This document shows, in pieces, positions 7,044 to 11,977 of a stretch of 11,977 bases of DNA. The notes below the pieces were generated by a model, which was not told the origin of the DNA, ran no database searches, and was given only the letters and a program-made list of their open reading frames with translations. Each line of letters opens with the position of its first letter. The first letter of the stretch is position 1. The position numbers and the translations under genes were made by a program. This DNA is from Bacillota bacterium (GTDB lineage Bacteria > Bacillota > Clostridia > Acetivibrionales > DTU013): the NCBI GenBank assembly GCA_023415815.1, contig JAEZJL010000498.1:1-11977 (forward strand). Reading direction: 5' to 3'.

Positions 7044-7140
7044 GTGTGCGCAGCATGTGCGCTACCTTGGTGGTGAAAGTCCGCTGCGGGGGATTATAGC
7101 ACCGACCACTAGCCGGTAACGGAGGTTCAAAAAGCAAGCG
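7044..7140 (+). mobile_element. Truncated 5' end of a group II intron (IIC-like), no reverse transcriptase
   Basis: The sequence starts GTGTGCG, the 5' signature of bacterial group II introns. The hairpin GCGCA-GCATG-TGCGC (7048-7062) follows, then GGTGGTGAAAGTCC (7069-7082). This matches the order in class IIC introns as I recall it (GTGTGCCCGGCATGGGTGC, then GGGTGAGAGTCCC, then TAGC..TAACG..AGGGT). It lies immediately downstream of an intrinsic terminator, the usual target of class IIC introns. No reverse transcriptase ORF and no domain V are visible before the hydrogenase promoter, so only part of domain I remains. The right edge is approximate, near where the sequence turns AT-rich. Confidence 0.6.
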
Positions 7141-7176
7141 ATTATAGGAATGATGTACTCATTTTCATACATAATA

Positions 7177-7194
7177 TTGTTAAATATATACCAA
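7177..7194. promoter_or_regulatory. Rex-box-like operator 1, upstream of the hydrogenase promoter
   Basis: TTGTTAAATATATACCAA matches the clostridial Rex consensus TTGTTAANNNNTTAACAA at 12 of the 14 defined positions. It ends seven bases before the -35 hexamer. Confidence 0.5.
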
Positions 7195-7201
7195 TATGAG
7201 C

Positions 7202-7230
7202 TTGAAAACAGGATAGTCAAGTGCTATAAT
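7202..7230 (+). promoter_or_regulatory. Sigma-A extended -10 promoter of the hydrogenase operon
   Basis: TTGAAA (7202-7207) and a perfect TATAAT (7225-7230) are spaced by exactly 17 bases, with TGC before the -10 (extended -10). Transcription should start near 7237, leaving a leader of about 165 bases before hydC. Confidence 0.8.
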
Positions 7231-7248
7231 GTACTTAAATCGATACAA

Positions 7249-7266
7249 TAGTTATTAATTTAACAA
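7249..7266. promoter_or_regulatory. Rex-box-like operator 2, just downstream of the predicted transcription start
   Basis: TAGTTATTAATTTAACAA matches TTGTTAANNNNTTAACAA at 12 of 14 defined positions, with a perfect right half-site. At roughly +12 to +29 it would block RNA polymerase. Its centre is 72 bases from that of operator 1, so the two sites flank the promoter. A further isolated TTGTTAA half-site is at 7342-7348. Confidence 0.55.
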
Positions 7267-7392
7267 TCACCCTTCCAACGGAATCCACGCAGTCGGCCAA
7301 TCCGCATTTTAATTTTTGCACAAGGATCAGCAGGCAAAACATTGTTAAAAAAAATTCAAACTTCTCGATTCTGCCAAGTGATTTGGTAACAC

Positions 7393-7400
7393 AAGGAGGT
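7393..7400 (+). promoter_or_regulatory. Ribosome binding site that fixes the hydC start at 7404
   Basis: AAGGAGGT is a full Shine-Dalgarno match directly upstream of the ATG at 7404. An in-frame TTG at 7383 would place this site inside the coding region, so it was not chosen. Confidence 0.75.
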
Positions 7401-7403
7401 CTT

Positions 7404-7904
7404 ATGAGCGGACAGTTGAAACAATGCAGGTGCAAAAAGGAATCCGACCAGGAGAAGTACGAAAGGATCGCGGAGATCATCGCGGAATATGCGGGAAAGG
7501 AAGGCAGCCTCATACAGATCCTGCATCTGGCGCAGGGGATTTACGGCTATCTACCCCTGGAGCTCCAGCAGTTCATAGCGGATAAGCTCGGCAAGCCCCT
7601 TTCCGAGGTACACGGCGTAGTGACCTTTTACTCCTTCTTTTCCACGAGGCCCAAGGGCGAATATACCATCAGGGTGTGCCTGGGCACGGCATGCTATGTG
7701 CGCGGCGGAAAGAAGATCGTGGAAAGGCTGAGGGAAATACTGGACATCGGTATCGGCGAAACCACGCAGGACGGCAAATTCACGCTCGAAGTCATGAGGT
7801 GCATAGGCGCCTGCGGCCTTGCGCCGGCGATGACCATCAACGATAAAGTATACAAGCAGGTCAACCCCGACAAGCTCCAGGCCGTGATCGAAAAATATTA
7901 TTGA
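7404..7904 (+). CDS. hydC: NAD(P)-linked [FeFe]-hydrogenase subunit HydC (NuoE-like, thioredoxin-fold [2Fe-2S])
   Basis: A 166 aa cytoplasmic electron-transfer subunit homologous to complex I NuoE and to HydC/HndA of multimeric [FeFe]-hydrogenases. An N-terminal helical region (about 15-70) carries ILHLAQGIYGYLP and SEVHGVVTFYSFF. The thioredoxin-like domain carries the four [2Fe-2S] ligands Cys92 and Cys97 (VCLGTACY) and Cys133 and Cys137 (CIGACGLAP). The length is normal for the family. Two extra cysteines, Cys8 and Cys10, sit near the N-terminus and are not part of the standard site. It is the first gene of the operon behind the Rex-flanked promoter, and hydB starts 16 bases after its stop. 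It should pass electrons between the flavin subunit and other clusters of the complex. Confidence 0.95.
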   Translation: MSGQLKQCRCKKESDQEKYERIAEIIAEYAGKEGSLIQILHLAQGIYGYLPLELQQFIADKLGKPLSEVHGVVTFYSFFSTRPKGEYTIRVCLGTACYVRGGKKIVERLREILDIGIGETTQDGKFTLEVMRCIGACGLAPAMTINDKVYKQVNPDKLQAVIEKYY

Positions 7905-7920
7905 AGGCAGGCGAGAAAAA

Positions 7921-10900
7921 ATGAGTGTACAGTTGAAGGCCAACACCAGGGAGGACCTGCAGGCAATAAAAACGGCCTGCGGCGAAGAGCTGCTGAAATA
8001 TGACTACAAGATACTGGTTTGCTCGGGCGCGGGCTGCGTCTCCTCAAACTGCCACGCGGTCAGGGACGCCCTGATAAAGGTTCTCGAGGAGCAGAAGCTG
8101 GCGGACAGGGCGCTGGTCGTGGAAACAGGCTGCATAGGGACCTGCGACCTGGGGCCGGTCATGGTCGTCATACCGGCTGACAGCGCTTCTAAAAAAAGAT
8201 TTGACGCGAATTCGGGAATTTTCTATACGAAGCTGGCGCCCGGCGATATTCCGGCAATCGTTTCATCGCATATAGGGGCTGGGAATATAAAAATTTCCGC
8301 CACGTATTTTGACGGCAGGAAGGGCGAGCATGTGCCGCGTCTTAAGGATATCGACTATTTTAAAAACCAGGTCAAGATAGCGCTGCGCAACTGCGGCAGC
8401 ATCGATTATTCGTCGCTTGCGGAATACATAGCAAACGACGGCTATATGGCGATAAGCAAAGTCCTTGGCGGAATGAGGCCGCAGGATGTCGTGGAGGAGA
8501 TAAAAAAATCCGGACTGAGGGGCCGCGGGGGCGGAGGATTCCCGGCAGGAATCAAGCTGGAGTCCGGCATGAAGGCCCCGGGAAAGGTCAAGTACCTTGT
8601 CTGCAATGCCGACGAAGGCGATCCCGGCGCGTTTATGGACCGGAGCATACTGGAGGGCGACCCCCATTCAATCATCGAAGGGATGATGATTGAAGGCTAC
8701 GCCATAGGCGCGTCAAAAGGCTATGTCTATGTCCGGGCCGAATACCCGCTTGCGGTCGAGCGGCTTGATTATGCGATAAAAAGCGCTCGTGAGGCGGGGC
8801 TTCTCGGAAAAAACATCCTCAATTCGGGCTTTGACTTCGACATTGAAATAAGAATAGGCGCGGGCGCGTTCGTATGCGGCGAGGAGACCGCCCTGATGGC
8901 TTCCATCGAGGGCGAGCGCGGAGAGCCGAGGCAGAAGCCTCCCTTCCCGTTCCAGAAGGGCCTGTTCGGGATGCCCACCATCATAAACAACGTTGAGACG
9001 CTGGCAAACGTGCCCCCGATAATTTTGAAGGGCAGCGGATGGTTTGCGGGCTACGGTACCGAGAGCAGCAAGGGCACCAAGGTATTCGCGCTTGCGGGCG
9101 ATATAAACAATACCGGTATCGTCGAGGTGCCGATGGGCGCGTCCCTTGGCGACATCATATTCAATATCGGCGGCGGAATAAGAAAGAACAAGGAATTCAA
9201 GGCGGCCCAGACCGGAGGACCCTCCGGAGGCTGCGTCACAAGGGAAAATCTGAATACTCCCGTAGATTACGATTCCCTCATAAAGCTTGGGGCGATCATG
9301 GGCTCGGGCGGACTCATCACCATGGACGAGGACACCTGCATGGTCGACATGGCGAGGTTTTTTATGGAGTTCATACAGGATGAGTCCTGCGGCAAATGCG
9401 TCCCCTGCAGGCTCGGTACCAAAAGGATGCTGGAGATCCTGGAGAGGATCACCCACGGCCAGGGCGAAGAGGGGGATATAGAGACCCTTGAGGAGCTCGG
9501 CAGTATGATCAAGGAGGCAGCCGTATGCGGGCTCGGACAGACGGCGCCGAACCCGGTGCTGAGCATGATCCGGAATTTCCGGGAGGAATATGAGGAGCAT
9601 ATCAAATACAAGCACTGCAGGGCCGGGGTCTGCACCGACCTTTTCATCTCGCCGTGCCAGAACGCATGTCCAGCGGGCGTGAATGTGCCAGGCTATGTCG
9701 CGCTGATAGCCGCCGGCAGGCTCCGCGACGCATATAACCTCATAAGGAAGGAAAACCCGTTCCCTGCGGTCTGCGGAAGGGTCTGCACGCACGAATGCGA
9801 GAGCAAATGCAGGCGCGCGCAGCTGGATGAGCCCATATCCATCTCCGACCTGAAGCGGTATGTGGCCGATTATGTGCTTAAAAACGAAGAACCGTATATG
9901 GACCTAGTATTCCCGAAAAAGGGCAAAAGCATCGGGATAATCGGCGCAGGGCCTTCCGGCCTTACCTGCGGCTATTATCTCGCAAGGCTCGGCTACGACG
10001 TCGACGTCTACGAGCAGCAGCCCGTGGCGGGCGGCGTGCTCGCCTTCGGCATACCCGAATACAGGCTTCCCAAGGAAGTGCTGCAGCATGAGATAAAAAT
10101 GATCGAGCAGGTGGGCGTGAGGATACACCTGGATACCGAGGTGGGCTCGGACGTCACCTTCTACCAGCTGAAGAGCAGGCATGACGCCGTGTACATTTCG
10201 ACCGGCACTCAGTTTTCAAATCTTATCAACATACCCGGCGAGGATCTGAAGGGCGTTTATCATGGCCTGGACTTCCTGCGGGACGTCAATCTCGGGCACG
10301 AGGTGAAGGTCGGCGCTTCGGTCGCGGTAATAGGCGGCGGAAATACGGCGATCGATGCGGCCAGGACGGCGGTGAGGCTCGGTGCCTCCGAGGTCACCAT
10401 ACTCTACAGAAGGCTAATCAAAGATATGCCGGCGGATTACCGCGAAATCAGGGACGCCGTCGAGGAAGGCATAAAAATCATCCCCCTGGTTGCGCCTGTG
10501 GCCTTTATAGGCAAGGACAGGGTAAGGGAAATAGAATGCATAAGGATGGAGCTTAAGGATTTCGACAGCAGCGGAAGAAGGAAGCCGAAGCCGGTACAGG
10601 GCTCGGAATTCACGCTCAAGGTGGATATGGTGATACCGGCGGTAAGCCAGTATTCCGATCTGCCCTTCATAAACAGGGATGAGGTGGAGGTAACTCAGTG
10701 GGGCACCTTCATCACCGACCGCGACACCCTCATGACCAAGATGAAGGGCGTGTTTGCGGGCGGGGATGTGGTAAGGGGCTCCGATACGGTAATCACGGCA
10801 ATCGCCGACGGCAAGACCGCCGCAAAGGCGATAGACCGTTACCTGGGCGGCAGCGGAGTGCTGAATACGGGCGAGGAGATCGACATACCCAGACCGGCGG

Positions 10901-11058
10901 ACGAGAAGGAAATCGTAGAGCATGAGAGGTTCCCGATGAAGTTCCTGCCGCCGGAGCAAAGAAAGGAAAATTTCAGCGAGGTAGCTGTAGGCTTCCACAA
11001 GCTCAATGCCATAGCCGAGGCCATGAGATGCCTGAGATGCGACAGGAGGGGTTGTTAA
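7921..11058 (+). CDS. hydB: Hydrogenase flavoprotein HydB fused to a GltD/NfnB-like NADPH oxidoreductase
   Basis: A 1045 aa fusion. Residues 1-125 are a thioredoxin-like [2Fe-2S] domain (Cys34, Cys39 and/or Cys44, Cys71, Cys75). Residues 150-560 are NuoF-like: FMN/NADH site GRGGGGFPAG (201-210) and NADEGDPG (229-236), an SLBB region, and the [4Fe-4S] ligands Cys490, Cys493, Cys496 and Cys536. HydB proteins keep a CxAGVC motif (here Cys566, Cys571) and then carry a ferredoxin-like tail. Here a GltD-like module follows instead: a cysteine-rich helical domain (Cys579, 583, 618, 622, 626, 630), FAD motif GAGPSG (675-680), NAD(P)-binding GGGNTAID (805-812) with a YRR motif (829-831) that suits NADPH, and FAD motif GGD (947-949). 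The protein ends RCLRCDRRGC. The ribosome site is weak (GGCGAG). The hydA start overlaps the stop by one base. The NADPH role is inferred. Confidence 0.93.
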   Translation: MSVQLKANTREDLQAIKTACGEELLKYDYKILVCSGAGCVSSNCHAVRDALIKVLEEQKLADRALVVETGCIGTCDLGPVMVVIPADSASKKRFDANSGIFYTKLAPGDIPAIVSSHIGAGNIKISATYFDGRKGEHVPRLKDIDYFKNQVKIALRNCGSIDYSSLAEYIANDGYMAISKVLGGMRPQDVVEEIKKSGLRGRGGGGFPAGIKLESGMKAPGKVKYLVCNADEGDPGAFMDRSILEGDPHSIIEGMMIEGYAIGASKGYVYVRAEYPLAVERLDYAIKSAREAGLLGKNILNSGFDFDIEIRIGAGAFVCGEETALMASIEGERGEPRQKPPFPFQKGLFGMPTIINNVETLANVPPIILKGSGWFAGYGTESSKGTKVFALAGDINNTGIVEVPMGASLGDIIFNIGGGIRKNKEFKAAQTGGPSGGCVTRENLNTPVDYDSLIKLGAIMGSGGLITMDEDTCMVDMARFFMEFIQDESCGKCVPCRLGTKRMLEILERITHGQGEEGDIETLEELGSMIKEAAVCGLGQTAPNPVLSMIRNFREEYEEHIKYKHCRAGVCTDLFISPCQNACPAGVNVPGYVALIAAGRLRDAYNLIRKENPFPAVCGRVCTHECESKCRRAQLDEPISISDLKRYVADYVLKNEEPYMDLVFPKKGKSIGIIGAGPSGLTCGYYLARLGYDVDVYEQQPVAGGVLAFGIPEYRLPKEVLQHEIKMIEQVGVRIHLDTEVGSDVTFYQLKSRHDAVYISTGTQFSNLINIPGEDLKGVYHGLDFLRDVNLGHEVKVGASVAVIGGGNTAIDAARTAVRLGASEVTILYRRLIKDMPADYREIRDAVEEGIKIIPLVAPVAFIGKDRVREIECIRMELKDFDSSGRRKPKPVQGSEFTLKVDMVIPAVSQYSDLPFINRDEVEVTQWGTFITDRDTLMTKMKGVFAGGDVVRGSDTVITAIADGKTAAKAIDRYLGGSGVLNTGEEIDIPRPADEKEIVEHERFPMKFLPPEQRKENFSEVAVGFHKLNAIAEAMRCLRCDRRGC

Positions 11059-11977
11059 TGGTTAATATGACGATCAATAACAGGAGGGTCATGGCCGAGG
11101 AAGGTCAGACGATACTTGAAGCGGCCAGGGCGAACAATATATTGATACCTCATTTCTGCTATCTTGAAGGCGTCCACCAGATAGGCTCCTGCAGGATATG
11201 CGTTGTCGAGGTCGAGGGGGCGAAGAGCCTGCAGGCCTCCTGCATGGTTGCGGTAAAAGAGGGAATGGTGGTAAGGACCAACACCGAAAAGGTCAAAAAA
11301 GCAAGGAAGCTGCTGTACGAGCTCATGCTGTCCGACCACCCGAGGAACTGCCTGAGCTGTACAAGGAACCAGAACTGCGAATTCCAGAAGCTGGGCGAGC
11401 TCATGCAGATCAACGAATTCAGGTTTGAGGGCGAAAAATCCAGGACCTTCATCGACGCCGGGTCGCCTTCGATCGTGCGGGATACTTCAAAGTGCATCCT
11501 GTGCAGGAGATGCGTGACCGTATGCAACCAGATACAAGGGGTCGGCGTGCTGAATGTGCAGAAAAGGGGCTTTAAAACGGTCATAGGCCCTGCCGACGAG
11601 CTGCCGCTGAACTCCGTCAACTGCGCTTTCTGCGGCCAGTGTACGACGGTATGTCCCGTGGGGGCGCTCCAGGAGAAGGATTCGACGCAAACCGTATGGG
11701 ACGCTCTGTTTGACAGGTCAAAGCGGGTCGTTATCCAAACCGCTCCGGCAGTCAGGGCCGCGCTCGGAGAGGAATTCGGCTATGAGCCGGGGACGCTTGT
11801 GACGGGGAAGATGGCGTCCGCACTGAGGGAAATGGGCTTCAACGACGTATTCGATACGAATTTTGCGGCGGATCTGACAATCCTCGAAGAGGGCAACGAG
11901 CTTCTGAAAAGGCTGACGGAGGCGCTAACAGGCAAAGGCGCCGCGCTGCCCATGATCACCAGCTGCAGCCCCGGCTG
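11058..11977 (+). CDS. hydA: [FeFe]-hydrogenase catalytic subunit HydA (partial, runs off the window)
   Basis: The first 306 codons are present, with no stop before the window ends. Residues 1-78 are a plant-type [2Fe-2S] domain (Cys34, Cys45, Cys48, Cys62). A NuoG-like His/Cys [4Fe-4S] site follows (His94, Cys98, Cys101, Cys107). Two ferredoxin-type [4Fe-4S] sites come next (Cys146, 149, 152, 156 and Cys189, 192, 195, 199). The H-cluster domain begins near 222 with RVVIQTAPAVR and is cut within the first active-site motif, TSCSPG(W), with Cys303 as the H-cluster ligand. TSCSPGW rather than TSCCPAW is usual in NAD(P)-linked multimeric hydrogenases. The ATG overlaps the hydB stop (TAATG) with AGGAGGGG at 11044-11050, so translation is probably coupled. 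It makes or uses H2 with electrons from HydB and HydC. Confidence 0.95.
   Translation, partial: MVNMTINNRRVMAEEGQTILEAARANNILIPHFCYLEGVHQIGSCRICVVEVEGAKSLQASCMVAVKEGMVVRTNTEKVKKARKLLYELMLSDHPRNCLSCTRNQNCEFQKLGELMQINEFRFEGEKSRTFIDAGSPSIVRDTSKCILCRRCVTVCNQIQGVGVLNVQKRGFKTVIGPADELPLNSVNCAFCGQCTTVCPVGALQEKDSTQTVWDALFDRSKRVVIQTAPAVRAALGEEFGYEPGTLVTGKMASALREMGFNDVFDTNFAADLTILEEGNELLKRLTEALTGKGAALPMITSCSPG

Noticed and set aside
7112..7127. GCCGGTAACGGAGGTTC resembles the CCCGGTAACGGCGTTC block of the 4201-4433 repeat
   Set aside because: The shared stretch is short and the flanks do not align, so it was taken as chance, although both lie in mobile-element-like DNA.
7141..7403. Remaining intron domains (especially domain V) or a known riboswitch in the hydrogenase leader
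   Set aside because: I looked for a domain V-like hairpin and for known riboswitch cores and saw none; the stretch is AT-rich and is explained by the promoter and Rex-like sites.
7235..7513. Minus-strand open frame of 92 codons over the hydrogenase leader
   Set aside because: It overlaps the start of hydC and the leader and has no ribosome binding site or family features.
8713..9792. Minus-strand open frame of 359 codons inside hydB
   Set aside because: It lies wholly antisense to well-conserved NuoF motifs, shows no recognisable domain and has no convincing ribosome binding site; it is a shadow of GC-biased coding sequence.
1..11977. CRISPR arrays, tRNA or rRNA genes
   Set aside because: No regularly spaced repeats with unique spacers and no tRNA or rRNA signatures were seen on reading through the window.

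Overview
The window (about 12 kb) looks like chromosomal DNA from an anaerobic, saccharolytic, H2-evolving member of the Clostridia. The reasons are a cellobiose phosphorylase very close to the clostridial enzyme as I remember it, a multi-subunit NAD(P)-linked [FeFe]-hydrogenase operon, strong AGGAGG-type ribosome binding sites, frequent AGG and ATA codons, and a Rex/sigma-A style control region. Base composition in the genes is moderately GC-rich. The genus cannot be fixed from sequence alone.

Layout. (1) 40-4101, plus strand: a lipoprotein sugar-binding protein of an ABC importer, then a GH94 cellobiose phosphorylase, separated by a strong RNA hairpin without a U-tract. Together they suggest import of cellobiose or cello-oligosaccharides and energy-saving phosphorolysis in the cytoplasm. 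(2) 4102-4433: a gene-poor stretch holding a cluster of diverged repeats built on a GGGGACNGTTCT / AGAACNGTCCCC core. The repeat runs into, and encodes, the last residues of the next gene. (3) 4413-5837, minus strand: a MocR/PdxR-type regulator (GntR winged helix plus PLP aminotransferase fold), divergent from (4) 5946-6941, plus strand: an aldo/keto reductase. Two inverted repeats and overlapping -10 elements lie between them. (5) 6942-7403: a rho-independent terminator, directly followed by what looks like the truncated 5' end of a group IIC intron, then a near-consensus extended -10 promoter flanked by two Rex-box-like palindromes. (6) 7404 to the end, plus strand: hydC (NuoE-like), hydB (NuoF-like fused to a complete GltD/NfnB-like flavoprotein), and hydA ([FeFe]-hydrogenase catalytic subunit, cut by the window edge inside the first H-cluster motif).

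The most interesting part is the hydrogenase. The ferredoxin-like tail normally found on HydB is replaced by a GltD/NfnB module that should bind FAD and NADPH. This suggests an enzyme linking H2, an NADH site and an NADPH site. The upstream Rex-like sites fit control by the NADH/NAD+ ratio. The first [4Fe-4S] motif of the GltD module also seems split: its C-x2-C-x4-C half lies at the extreme C-terminus and its C-x3-C-P half at the fusion junction.
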